NCBI GenBank assembly: GCA_964652205.1
Contig: CAZZAO010000041.1
Location: 1 to 39,733 of the forward strand
Length of the DNA: 39,733 bases
Direction of reading: 5' to 3'
Origin: ZC4RG36 sp964652205
GTDB lineage: Bacteria > Chloroflexota > Anaerolineae > Aggregatilineales > Phototrophicaceae
Below, piece after piece: positions 1-8,156 of the stretch. Numbering within the stretch: the first letter of the stretch is position 1; the number at the start of each line of letters is the position of its first letter. The notes beneath the pieces were generated by a model that saw nothing but the letters and a program-made list of their open reading frames with translations, did not search any database and was not told the origin of the DNA. The position numbers and the translations under genes are program-made.

Positions 1-1751
1 ACAAGTTGTGTCTGTACGTCCCCCCGCCCCGGCTGTTTGAGATCGCCGACGAAGAAGGAATGCTGCTCTGGCTGGAACTGCCGATGTGGCTGCCGCGTCT
101 GAGTGACTCTTTTCGGGCGCAGTCGGCACAGGAGTACGCCGACATTCTGGCGCGCGTCCATCACCATCCATCGGTCATCATTTACAGCCTCGGCTGCGAG
201 TTGAGCGCGGAAATGGCCGATGGGCCGCTGCTCGACCAGCTCGACAGGCTGACGCGCGGCGCAACTCACGGCGTCCTGATCTGCGACAACAGCGGCAGCG
301 GCGAAGCTTACGGCGGCCTCGTCAGCGACAACTCCGACTTTTACGACTACCATTTCTACGCCGAGCTTCAGTATTTCACGCCCTTATGCGACCATTTCCG
401 CCGTGACTGGCGACCGGCGCGCCCGTGGATTTTCGGCGAGTTCTGCGATAGTGACGACCTGCGCGATCCGACGGAACTGCTCGACGACGGCCAGCGTCCG
501 TGGTGGCGCAACCTGCTCGGCAAGGATGGACGGCTCGACCGCTGGGCCTACCGCGATCAGGAGCAGCGGATGGCGGCGGCTGACCTGCCGTTCGCGCCGC
601 AGGACATAATGCGCCTGTCACGACAGACATCGTTCGTCGTCCGTAAGACAATTCTGGAGAAAGTCCGCGCGCGGCGCGACATCGGCGGCTACGTCGTGAC
701 CGGGCTGCGCGACACGCCGATCTCGACATCGGGCATGTTCGACGACCTCGGACGGTTCAAGTACCCACCCGACGCTTTCCGCCGCTTCAACGCCGACGCG
801 GCGCTGCTGCTCGATCAGGGGCGCGCTCGCGGCTGGGTGCATGGCGGCGACCGCCCCACGCCGTCCGACCTGCACAATCACCGCGCCGGAAGCCAGGCCA
901 GCTTCCGTATCGTCCTGTCAAACCTCGGCCAGCCGCTCCCGGCAGCACGGCTGGCGTGGTCACTGGAAAGCCTGACGGATGGGGAATCGGTCATCGCCGA
1001 CAGCCGCGCCATCGCGCCAGCCCCCGCAGGCGCGACGCTGCACGAACTGGCCTCGTTCGAGCTGCTGATGCCGTCAGTCGAGCGCGCGATGCACTATCGA
1101 CTGCGCGTAACGCTCGACGGCGAAGGCGTGGCGCTGGCGAACGAGTGGCCGTTATGGGTGTACCCGCCGACCCACCTCGCAAAGGTCGTCGTCTACGATC
1201 CGGCGCAGCGCCTCGAACCGGCCAGCGCCTACTGGCCTGAGGGCGCGGCGATCACCGAAACATCGGCCATTGACCGCAGCAGGATCGTTGTGACCACTGA
1301 GTTCAACGCCGGGATCGAGCAGGACGTCCGCAGCGGCGGGCAGGCCATCGTCATCCAGAGCGGCCCCGGCGCGCTGCCAACGCAGGCTGTCCCGTTCTGG
1401 CGCGAGTCGATCAAGCTGATCTATGAGCACCCGGTGATGCAAGCCTTTCCGCATCAGGGCTTCGCCGACCTTCAGTTCTATCACCTCGCCACCGACGCCG
1501 CGCTCGATACGCAGGCGCTCGTCGAGCAGCTCGGCGGCGCTGAGGCGCACCCGCTCCTGCGGCGGCTGGACGCGCGGCTGTTCACCACGCTCGATTATCT
1601 GGTCGAACTGCGGCTCGGCAAAGGGCGACTGCTGCTCTCAACGCTGCGCTTCGACGGCGGCGCGGGCGATCAGGTGGCAAGATTCGGGAGTAACGTCGCG
1701 GCACAGTACCTGCTCGGCGCGATGATCGACTACCTGAACAGAGATGCCTGA
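1..1751 (+). CDS. Glycoside hydrolase family 2-like protein, C-terminal part (5' end outside window)
   Basis: The frame is open to the window edge and begins inside a TIM barrel typical of GH2 enzymes (CLYVPPPRLFEIADEEGMLL, then LWLELPMW), so the N-terminal sugar-binding and Ig-like domains lie upstream. The probable acid/base Glu (codon 198-200) sits in LGCELS, where GH2 members usually have Asn-Glu; the probable nucleophile Glu (codon 438-440) is in WIFGEFCD. After the barrel comes a beta-rich, Ig-like part and then a domain starting VVVYDP that resembles the glutamine-amidotransferase-like fold found at the end of some GH2 proteins. The product probably hydrolyses a beta-linked sugar; the substrate cannot be read from the sequence. 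The barrel assignment is fairly secure, the exact activity is not. Confidence 0.75.
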   Translation, partial: KLCLYVPPPRLFEIADEEGMLLWLELPMWLPRLSDSFRAQSAQEYADILARVHHHPSVIIYSLGCELSAEMADGPLLDQLDRLTRGATHGVLICDNSGSGEAYGGLVSDNSDFYDYHFYAELQYFTPLCDHFRRDWRPARPWIFGEFCDSDDLRDPTELLDDGQRPWWRNLLGKDGRLDRWAYRDQEQRMAAADLPFAPQDIMRLSRQTSFVVRKTILEKVRARRDIGGYVVTGLRDTPISTSGMFDDLGRFKYPPDAFRRFNADAALLLDQGRARGWVHGGDRPTPSDLHNHRAGSQASFRIVLSNLGQPLPAARLAWSLESLTDGESVIADSRAIAPAPAGATLHELASFELLMPSVERAMHYRLRVTLDGEGVALANEWPLWVYPPTHLAKVVVYDPAQRLEPASAYWPEGAAITETSAIDRSRIVVTTEFNAGIEQDVRSGGQAIVIQSGPGALPTQAVPFWRESIKLIYEHPVMQAFPHQGFADLQFYHLATDAALDTQALVEQLGGAEAHPLLRRLDARLFTTLDYLVELRLGKGRLLLSTLRFDGGAGDQVARFGSNVAAQYLLGAMIDYLNRDA

Positions 1752-1835
1752 GACAGCGCGCGCGTGGCGACCTGTTCAGCAGCCGTTCAAGACAGATTGA
1801 ACTGCGCGCGGCTCCAACGCAGTTTATACGCTCCC

Positions 1836-1860
1836 GCGATCATAATGAGGTTTTGATCGC
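1836..1860. promoter_or_regulatory. Inverted repeat upstream of the MFS gene (possible operator)
   Basis: GCGATCA at 1836-1842 and TGATCGC at 1854-1860 are perfect 7-base arms separated by 11 bases. They end 12 bases before the MFS start codon. A TTTATAC sequence just upstream (about 1823-1829) could serve as a -10 box. A repressor operator or a small hairpin in the leader are both possible. No regulator gene lies next to it. Confidence 0.35.
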
Positions 1861-1872
1861 CGGAGTCTATGA

Positions 1873-3144
1873 ATGAATTCAACTGCTGCGCCTGTCAGCC
1901 TGAGCCGCAATCGTGAATTTCTCAAGTTATGGGTCGGGCAGACGATCTCGGTGTTCGGGTCGCAGATCACCGGGCTGGCGCTGCCGCTGACTGCCGTGCT
2001 GCTGCTGAACGCCAGCTCGTCGGAGATGGGTATCCTCAACGCGCTCGGCGTTGTCCCGTTCATCCTGGTCGGCCTGTTCGCAGGCGTCTGGGCTGACCGG
2101 ATGCGCCGCCGCCCGATCCTGATGGCGGCGGATTTCGGACGGTTTGTGCTGCTAGCCGTCGTCCCACTGGCGGCGCTCGGCGGCTTCCTGACGATGACGA
2201 CCCTGTACGTCGTCATCTTCCTGATCGGCATCCTGAGCGTCTTTTTCGACGTCTCGTATCAGGCGTTTCTGCCCTCGCTGGTCGGGCGCGAACAGCTTGT
2301 CGAAGGCAACAGCAAGCTCGAAGTCAGCAACTCGGCGGCGGCGATTCTGGGGCCGGGGTTGGCCGGGCTGCTGGTCCAGGTTCTGACCGCGCCCATCGCC
2401 ATCCTCTTTGACGCGCTTTCGTTTCTGGCCTCAGCCGTCTCGCTCGGTCTGATCCGCAGCGCAGAAACAGTCACCGAACGCCCGCACGACGGCGAACGCA
2501 GCATCCTGCGCGAAATTCGGGAAGGACTCCACGTGGTCTTCGGCAACCGAGTGTTGTGGTCGATTGCCGGATGCACTGCGACAGCCAATTTTTTTGGCAG
2601 CATCTGGCAGGCAGTCTACATCCTTTACCTGACGCGCGAACTTGGCGTGCCGCCTGCTGTTCAGGGAATCATCTTCGCGGCAGGCGCGCCGGGAGCGCTG
2701 CTGGCGGCGTTATTCAGCGCGCGCGTGACGAAGCGACTGGGACTCGGCAGGGCGATCATCACGGCGATTTTCCTATCCAACGTGGCCTCGCTGCTGATTA
2801 TTGTAGCGCGCGGCCCGCTGCCGGTCGTGGCGATACTGCTGGTGACTGCCGGATTCTTCAGCAGTTTCGGCAACGTCGTCTACAATGTCAATCAGGTCAG
2901 CCTGCGGCAGGCGATCACGCCGGATCGACTGCTCGGACGGATGAACGCCAGTATGCGCGTAATCGTCTGGGGAACCATCCCGCTCGGCGCGCTGATCGGC
3001 GGAGCGCTTGGCGACGCCATCGGCCTGCATCCGACGATCATCATCGGAACGGGGTTCGGCCTCATCTCATTCGTGTGGATTTTTTTCTCGCCGGTGCGGC
3101 AGCTCCGGGAAGTGCCTGCGCCGGTCAATCCTGAGGGCCAATGA
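1873..3144 (+). CDS. Major facilitator superfamily exporter
   Basis: This 423-residue protein has about 12 hydrophobic segments and resembles the EntS/MFS_3 group of drug or siderophore exporters. The start of the family is seen in FLKLWVGQTISVFGSQIT, followed by the loop motif GVWADRMRRRP between helices 2 and 3 (the MFS G-x-x-x-D-R-x-G/R-R signature). The ATG at 1873 is preceded by GGAG eight bases upstream. The stop lies three bases before the amidohydrolase start, so the two are probably cotranscribed. It likely moves a small molecule out of the cell by proton antiport; the substrate is unknown. Confidence 0.85.
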   Translation: MNSTAAPVSLSRNREFLKLWVGQTISVFGSQITGLALPLTAVLLLNASSSEMGILNALGVVPFILVGLFAGVWADRMRRRPILMAADFGRFVLLAVVPLAALGGFLTMTTLYVVIFLIGILSVFFDVSYQAFLPSLVGREQLVEGNSKLEVSNSAAAILGPGLAGLLVQVLTAPIAILFDALSFLASAVSLGLIRSAETVTERPHDGERSILREIREGLHVVFGNRVLWSIAGCTATANFFGSIWQAVYILYLTRELGVPPAVQGIIFAAGAPGALLAALFSARVTKRLGLGRAIITAIFLSNVASLLIIVARGPLPVVAILLVTAGFFSSFGNVVYNVNQVSLRQAITPDRLLGRMNASMRVIVWGTIPLGALIGGALGDAIGLHPTIIIGTGFGLISFVWIFFSPVRQLREVPAPVNPEGQ

Positions 3145-3147
3145 GCC

Positions 3148-3991
3148 ATGCCGATTGTCGATAGTCACATCCACGTTTTTGAGTCTGACTCGCCTGCCTA
3201 CCCGCGCGATAAAACCTCGCCGATCCAGCCCGACTTTGCCGCGCCAGTTGAGGGCTATGTTGAAGCGATGGCGCAGGCGGACGTCGATCAGGCTGTGCTG
3301 ATTCAACACATCTGCTACGGCTATGACAATCGCTATATCCTCGACTGCGTCCGCCGCTATCCCGATAAATTCTGCGCCGTCGTGATGGTCGATCCGCTCG
3401 CGCCCGATGGCGGAGAGCAGCTTCGCACGCTGGCTGTCGAACGGGGCGCGCGCGGCCTGCGGCTACAGCCCGCCGTCGATCCAGCCTCGACGTGGCTCAA
3501 CCAGCCGCGCACCTTCTCCGTCTGGGAAGCTGCCGCCGATCTTCAGCTCGTCATCGGCATTCTGCTCGACCCGCGCCAGCTTGCTCAGGCCGAGGCGGTC
3601 ATTCGCCAGTTTCCCACCGCGCCGGTCGTCATCGACCANNNNNNNNNNGATGAAGTAGCGGAGCGCCGACTCGCCGCCGGACGCCGAGCCGTTCCAGCGT
3701 CTGCTGCGGCTGGCGCGCTATCCGAACGTGTGGGTCAAGCTGTCAGGGTTTTATGCCTTCTCGCGCCAGCCGTTTCCCTACCCCGACATGAGACCTTATG
3801 TTCAGCGCTTATGGGGGGCATTTGGCCGCGAGCGGCTGATGTGGGCGACCGACTATCCGCTCTCGGTAGGCGCGGGGGAAGCTTACGCGGCGTCGCGGGG
3901 CGGCCTGAAATTCCATCTGCCCGATCTGTCCGCCGAAGACGAGGCGCGGCTGATGGGCCGGACAGCCCACGCGCTCTATCGCCTGCCCTGA
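3148..3991 (+). CDS. Amidohydrolase-family metal-dependent hydrolase, interrupted by an assembly gap
   Basis: The first half (3148-3638) begins MPIVDSHIHVFES, with the HxH metal-binding motif of the amidohydrolase_2 TIM-barrel family. The second half, in another frame, contains NVWVKLSGFYAFS and LMWATDYPLS, whose Asp is the last catalytic metal ligand of the family; it ends at 3991. A run of ten N at 3639-3648 separates the halves, and the frame downstream also carries a TAG at 3656-3658 close to the gap. Left part VVIDH and right part are what one expects on either side of the family's conserved DH(M/L)G region, so the gene is probably intact in the organism. Relatives include lactonases and decarboxylases; the substrate is unknown. 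It follows the MFS exporter closely. Confidence 0.75.
3639..3648. other. Assembly gap (10 N)
   Basis: Ten consecutive N inside the amidohydrolase gene. The fixed length and the frame change on both sides point to a scaffold placeholder, so the true missing length is unknown. Confidence 0.97.
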
Positions 3992-3998
3992 CGAAAGC

Positions 3999-4027
3999 GG
4001 GCAGGATGAGAGCGGCTCATCCTGCCC
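3999..4027. terminator. Bidirectional hairpin between convergent genes
   Basis: GGGCAGGATGAG (3999-4010) pairs perfectly with CTCATCCTGCCC (4016-4027) around a five-base loop. It lies between the stop of the amidohydrolase and the stop of the convergent binding-protein gene, as expected for a shared terminator. There is no clear T run on either side. Confidence 0.7.
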
Positions 4028-4038
4028 AGGCAGAACTC

Positions 4039-5097
4039 TTAAGGCGCTGTTTCCGGCGTTGCGACCAGCGCTGCCGCCGGGCTGGGCAGGGTCGGCTTGA
4101 CATCGGTCAGAGTCGCAAACAGATCGTCGAGGATCAGATTCGCCGCCAGATAGGTCTGAGCGCGGAACCAGTGCGGCCCGACGACGTGAACATGCCCGGC
4201 CTGAACGCCCTTCAGCCCTTTCCAGAGCGGGTTGTTGGCGTTGAAATCCTCAAGCTGCTTCAGGTTATCCGCCATCACCTGAGGATCGGTAGACGCCCAG
4301 CTAAAGATGTAGATTTCGTCACCGTCAGCCAGGTCGAGGCGCTCATTGGAAATGGCGACATAGCCGTAGTCCGCGCCACCTTCCTTGTAGCCCGCTTCCT
4401 CAAAAGTGTGGGCCTGCGATTCGGGCCGTCCCAGACCGACGTCCTGCAGAATTACGCCCTGCGCTGCATCGACCAGAAAGATCATCGGGTAATCGGGGCT
4501 GGGCGCAAACACCGACACTTTGATGTCTCCGCGCTTGTCCCCCAACGCCTGCTGAAGCTCGGCCACACGCGCGTTGTAGGTCGCCAGCATGTCGGCATAG
4601 GTCGCTTCCATCCTGAAGACCTTGCTCCAGAAGGCCGTCGAGGATTTCCAATCCGTCGCGTGGTTGGCATCGTAGACGACGACCGGCGCGATCTTCTCCA
4701 GCCCGGCATAGAACAGCGACGAGTCCTTATAGGCAACGATCAGATCGGGCTTCAGTTTAGTCACCAACTCAAGGTTGGGCGGGTAATCGAAGGTCTGGAC
4801 GCCTTCGAGCGCAGCCGCCAGCCCCGGCGTAATCGCGGAGATTTCGTCGGCCACGTAACCGAAGACGCCGACAATCGGCCTGTCATTCAGCAGCAGAAAT
4901 TCGGTCGCGGGCATGTCAAGCGAAATAATGCGCTGCGGGTTGTCGGGAATACAGACCGGCCCATTGACCAGACGCTCATCAGTCAACAGCCACGAACCAT
5001 CAGCGCAGATCGGCGCTTCGGTCGCGTCCTGCGCGGCCAGCGGCAGCGCGCCGACGAGCAGCCCGGCCAGCAGCACCAAAATCATACGAGCCTTCAT
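4039..5097 (-). CDS. Iron-siderophore-type ABC transporter substrate-binding protein
   Basis: The 352-residue product has a signal peptide (MKARMILVLLAGLLVGALPL, likely cleaved after PLAA) and the layout of FecB/FepB-type binding proteins: NPQRIISLDMPATEFLLLN near residue 55, then ELVTKLKPDLIVAY, and a C-terminal half ending in the usual helix before DDLFATL. It would capture a ferric siderophore, haem or cobalamin-like ligand outside the membrane. No permease or ATPase gene lies next to it, so it must work with a transporter encoded elsewhere. There is no lipobox Cys after the signal. The ATG is preceded by AAGGAG, which can pair with an upstream segment (see leader hairpin). Confidence 0.85.
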   Translation of the reverse strand: MKARMILVLLAGLLVGALPLAAQDATEAPICADGSWLLTDERLVNGPVCIPDNPQRIISLDMPATEFLLLNDRPIVGVFGYVADEISAITPGLAAALEGVQTFDYPPNLELVTKLKPDLIVAYKDSSLFYAGLEKIAPVVVYDANHATDWKSSTAFWSKVFRMEATYADMLATYNARVAELQQALGDKRGDIKVSVFAPSPDYPMIFLVDAAQGVILQDVGLGRPESQAHTFEEAGYKEGGADYGYVAISNERLDLADGDEIYIFSWASTDPQVMADNLKQLEDFNANNPLWKGLKGVQAGHVHVVGPHWFRAQTYLAANLILDDLFATLTDVKPTLPSPAAALVATPETAP

Positions 5098-5170
5098 CCG
5101 TTATTCTCCTTAGGGATTCCTGATTCGAGCGCGCGCTGCTTCGATCAGGCACGCTTAGGCGGAGAATAGC
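5098..5170 (-). promoter_or_regulatory. Leader that can fold over the ribosome binding site of the binding-protein gene
   Basis: On the minus strand, UAUUCUCC (5168-5161) is the exact complement of GGAGAAUA (5109-5102), which contains the ribosome binding site AAGGAG of the gene starting at 5097. Inside this stem a second pairing is available: CCUGAUCGA (5149-5141) with UCGAAUCAGG (5128-5119), leaving one bulged A and a GC-rich loop. Closed, the fold would hide the ribosome binding site; a metal, metabolite or temperature change could open it. The inner arms could instead form a DNA operator. Confidence 0.45.
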
Positions 5171-5354
5171 CGACCTCACGTGGGCCGATCCAGCCTTCAG
5201 ATTAAAGTCGAATTTTCATCCTCGGTGGCGCGCGCATAACGGCTGTCAATGACTATCTGCGCTGCGACAGACTGGCGACACAACGCCGGTTGTCTGTTGA
5301 GATCAACCCTGATTAATTTATCAACTTTCGGGGTTGACTACGCGAAGGACAGGG
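5169..5354. other. Intergenic stretch with AT-rich inverted repeat
   Basis: Between two minus-strand genes. TCAACCC (5303-5309) and GGGTTGA (5331-5337) form 7-base arms around an AT-rich interior. This is 18 bases past the stop of the FAD oxidoreductase gene and could be its terminator. It could also be part of the promoter for the binding-protein gene. No open reading frame here looks real. Confidence 0.3.
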
Positions 5355-6769
5355 CTATCCCAGATCGCGGAGCGCGGCTCGCGCGGCGTGGCAGCCGGCC
5401 ATGCCGTGAACACCGCCGCCCGGCGGCGTCGAGGCCGAGCAGAGATAGAGGCCGCGCGCCGACGTGCTGTAGGGATTGAGCCGGAACATCGGGCGGCCAA
5501 ACGTCTGCAAGATGTCCTGCACGCCGCCGTTGATGTCGCCGCCGACATAGTTGGCGTTGTAGCGCTCAAAATCGGCACTCGTCATGACGTGCCGCGCGAG
5601 AATCCGCTCGCGGAAGCCGGGGGCGAAGCGCTCGATCTGCGCCTCGATCCGTTCGGTCATGTTGACGGTCGAGCCGGACGGGACGTGGCAGTAAGCCCAG
5701 ACGGTGTGTTTGCCTTCCGGCGCGCGCGTCGGATCGAACAGGCTCGGTTGAGCCAGCAGCACGAACGGACGGTCAGGATGCTCACCCCGCGCCGTCGCTC
5801 GTTCTGCCGCCACAATCTCGGCCAGCGCCCCGCCGACATGAACAGCCGCCGCCCGCGATACCGCGCTCGACTGCCACGGAATCGGCCCATCGAGCGCCCA
5901 GTCGAGCTTGTAGACGCCGAGGCCGTAACGATAACGCTCCAGCCCGGCACGATAACGCGGCGACAGTCGATCTCCAGCAATGCGGAGCAGCGTCCGTGGC
6001 GACAGATCGCAGAAGATCATCCGCGACGGCGGCAGCGCGTCGAGCGAGTCGATGGGCGCGCCGGTCACGATCTCAGCGCCGAGGTCACGCAGATAAGCAG
6101 CCATGGCGTCGGCGATTTTCTGTGTCCCGCCGCGCGGCAGCGGCCAGCCGACGACATGCGCCAGCGCGCTCAGCACCAGCCCGAACGACGCCGAAACTGG
6201 CGCGTCGAGTGAGAGCATCGAATGGGCCGCCACGCCTGCAAACAGCGCCCGCGTCCGTTCGCCGCTGAACAGCAGCCGGGCCAGCGTCNNNNNNNNNNAC
6301 GCGCCAGCAGCAGCGGATGGCGCGGGAAGCGCAGCATCGGCCCCAGAATCATCTCAGCCAGCCGATCCCACTCGCTGACCAGCGGCCCCATCAGGCGGCG
6401 ATAGGCGTCCCCGCCCGCGCCCAGTCCCGCTGCCGTCGCGTCGAGGCTCTTTTCGAGCAGCGCCGCGTCACCGCCGTCGAGCGGATGGGCCAGCGGCGCA
6501 GGCGGATGAATCCACTCCAGCCCGTAGCGGTCGAGCGGCAGCGCGGCGAAGAACGGCGATCCCTGCGCCAGCGGATGAATAGCCGAGCAGACGTCGTGGA
6601 CGAATCCCGGCAGCGTCAGCGCTGCCGAACGCATCCCGCCGCCGACGGTCGATTTCGCCTCGTAGACGCGGACAGATTTTCCGGCGCGCGCCAGCGTGAT
6701 GGCGGCAGCCAGCCCGTTGGGGCCGGAGCCGACGATGATGGCATCGAGTTCAGAACGGGATGAGGTCAT
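5355..6769 (-). CDS. Phytoene-desaturase-like NAD(P)/FAD-dependent oxidoreductase, interrupted by an assembly gap
   Basis: The N-terminal part starts MTSSRSELDAIIVGSGPNG, a Rossmann FAD-binding motif (GSGPNG, residues 14-19) with the acidic residue of VRVYE at the end of the second strand, followed by the GG-MRS element. This and the phrases FVHDVCSAIHPLA and PLAHPLDGG match the PYROXD2/CrtI-like group. The C-terminal part ends with LYLCSASTPPGGGVHGMAG, the family's second FAD-contact region. Ten N (6289-6298) put the two parts in different frames; both frames run up to the gap without a stop, so the gene is probably whole. It would oxidise or isomerise a hydrophobic substrate; no carotenoid genes are adjacent, so a carotenoid role is not supported. 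Confidence 0.8.
6289..6298. other. Assembly gap (10 N)
   Basis: Ten N within the FAD oxidoreductase gene. It causes an apparent frame change and is the second fixed-length gap within 2.7 kb. Confidence 0.97.
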
Positions 6770-6838
6770 GAGGTTCGCTTGCGCTGCCGAATTGATCGGC
6801 GGGAATTGTGGCAGACGCAGCCGCCGCGCGCAAACGAG

Positions 6839-7507
6839 CTACTGCGGCGCGTCCGCCAGCAGTTCGCGGACCTGGTCATCGCTGGTCTGCGAAAAATCGC
6901 CGTACCACTGACCGACGGCGTGAAAGGGCTTCGGCGTGATCGCGCAGACGACGTCATCGACTTCGCGGCGGAAACGCTCGCAGGTTTCCACCGACGCCAC
7001 CGGCACGGCGACGACCAGCCGCGCGGGGTTGAGCCGACGAAGCGCCTGAATGGCGGCGTGCATTGACGCGCCGGTAGCGAGGCCGTCATCGACGACGATC
7101 ACGGTACGACCAGCGACGGCCAGCGGCGGTCGGTCGTCACGATAGGCCGCTTCGCGGCGCTCAAGCTCCTGCATCTCGGCAGCCGTCACGGTGTCGATCT
7201 GTTCCTGTGAGATATTCAACTCACGGACGATGGCGCGGTTGAGGACGCGGACACCGCCGCTGGCAACCGCGCCCATCGCTAGCTCCTGTTGATTGACCAC
7301 GCCGAGCTTGCGGACAACGAAGATGTCGAGCGGCGCGTGAAGGGCGCGCGCCACTTCGTAGGCTACCGGGACGCCGCCGCGCGGCAGGCCGAGGACAGTC
7401 ACGTCAGCGCGATGGGCATAACGGCGGAGATGACCGGCCAACTGGCGTCCAGCGTCGAGACGGTCAGCAAACGGGGGATCAGGGCGCAGGTGGGCGGTCA
7501 GGCCCAT
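6839..7507 (-). CDS. Phosphoribosyltransferase-family protein
   Basis: The 222-residue product carries the PRPP-binding loop VIVVDDGLATGASM (about residues 136-149), the signature of type I phosphoribosyltransferases. The N-terminal half contains VTVLGLPRGGVPVAYEVA and DIFVVRKLGV, as in the broad PRTase group often found as stand-alone proteins or fused to dienelactone hydrolases. The acceptor substrate cannot be predicted. The start overlaps the end of the upstream small gene by ten bases, so translation is probably coupled. The FAD oxidoreductase gene starts 69 bases downstream and may share the transcript. Confidence 0.85.
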   Translation of the reverse strand: MGLTAHLRPDPPFADRLDAGRQLAGHLRRYAHRADVTVLGLPRGGVPVAYEVARALHAPLDIFVVRKLGVVNQQELAMGAVASGGVRVLNRAIVRELNISQEQIDTVTAAEMQELERREAAYRDDRPPLAVAGRTVIVVDDGLATGASMHAAIQALRRLNPARLVVAVPVASVETCERFRREVDDVVCAITPKPFHAVGQWYGDFSQTSDDQVRELLADAPQ

Positions 7508-7848
7508 CGGTTTCCCGGCACAAACTCGCGGTCAATCGAGCGGCCTTCGCTCTCCGGGCCGTAAGCGTTGTTAGACTGCTCAATCAGCCGGTCGACAAAG
7601 GGATTCGACTGGACAACCATGTGGAGCGTTTCGTCACCCCGGCAGAGCGTGACTTTATACAAGCGAATCCGGCAGGGGGAACGGAACCAGAAAACATCGC
7701 AGGGAATCGGCCCGTCGATCTTCCAGCCCTGATCGAACGCGACCAGCAGATGGTCGCCGCCAGCGTAGCGCTGCGACTCCGGCGACCAGTGGCGCGTCCG
7801 GCTATAATATTCGAGGTAGTCGTTTGTCGTATTATTGAGAATCGGCAT
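7498..7848 (-). CDS. Hypothetical 116-residue protein
   Basis: I do not recognise the family. The protein starts MPILNNTTNDYLEYYSRT and is rich in aromatic and charged residues (HLLVAFDQGWKIDGP, CDVFWFRSPCRIRLYKVTL). It has no signal peptide or membrane segment and looks like a small soluble beta-rich domain. A good ribosome binding site (GGGGGAG) lies nine bases before the ATG, and the 3' end overlaps the phosphoribosyltransferase start by ten bases, which supports it as a real gene. Confidence 0.7.
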   Translation of the reverse strand: MPILNNTTNDYLEYYSRTRHWSPESQRYAGGDHLLVAFDQGWKIDGPIPCDVFWFRSPCRIRLYKVTLCRGDETLHMVVQSNPFVDRLIEQSNNAYGPESEGRSIDREFVPGNRWA

Positions 7849-8156
7849 GATACTTTACTCCCCCTGCGCGTATTAACAACATGAGTAGAGGGTGGCCCGA
7901 CAGAGGAAAATCGATACGCCCCGCACCCACAGCAGAAAACCGGGTTCGGCACTATCGGGCGTTCATCTGCGGCAGAGCATCACGACGAGAACGGACGACG
8001 ACTACAATGGGCTTTCGCATGGGGTGTGCTATACACCGTCGATGTCATTATAGGTGAGATTTAGACCGACTGTAAAGCATTTTTGAGCAAGGCTCATGCA
8101 AACATGACAAATCGCGCGAAAAAGTATGCCTTTCCGCACGATTTGTCGCCTTGAGC
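7849..8156. other. Intergenic region of about 300 bases
   Basis: The stretch holds the leader of the 116-residue gene on its left and the terminator hairpin of the DUF1501 gene on its right. In between there is a small hairpin, GGTGT-N5-ACACC, near 8022-8036 and nearby AT-rich blocks (CATTATAGG), but no convincing gene on either strand. Confidence 0.4.
8106..8147 (-). terminator. Hairpin after the DUF1501 gene
   Basis: GACAAATCG (8106-8114) pairs with CGATTTGTC (8139-8147); a single mismatch follows and then GCG/CGC extends the stem. It lies ten bases beyond the DUF1501 stop codon. The tail is not a clean U run, so termination is likely but not certain. Confidence 0.55.

Noticed and set aside
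3991..5169. Continuation of the amidohydrolase frame to 5169
   Set aside because: This is produced only by reading through the N gap into the antisense of the binding-protein gene; the real amidohydrolase frame ends at 3991.
5334..6212. A 292-codon plus-strand open frame opposite the FAD oxidoreductase
   Set aside because: Arg-rich antisense frame with no domain; the minus strand carries the FAD-binding motifs.
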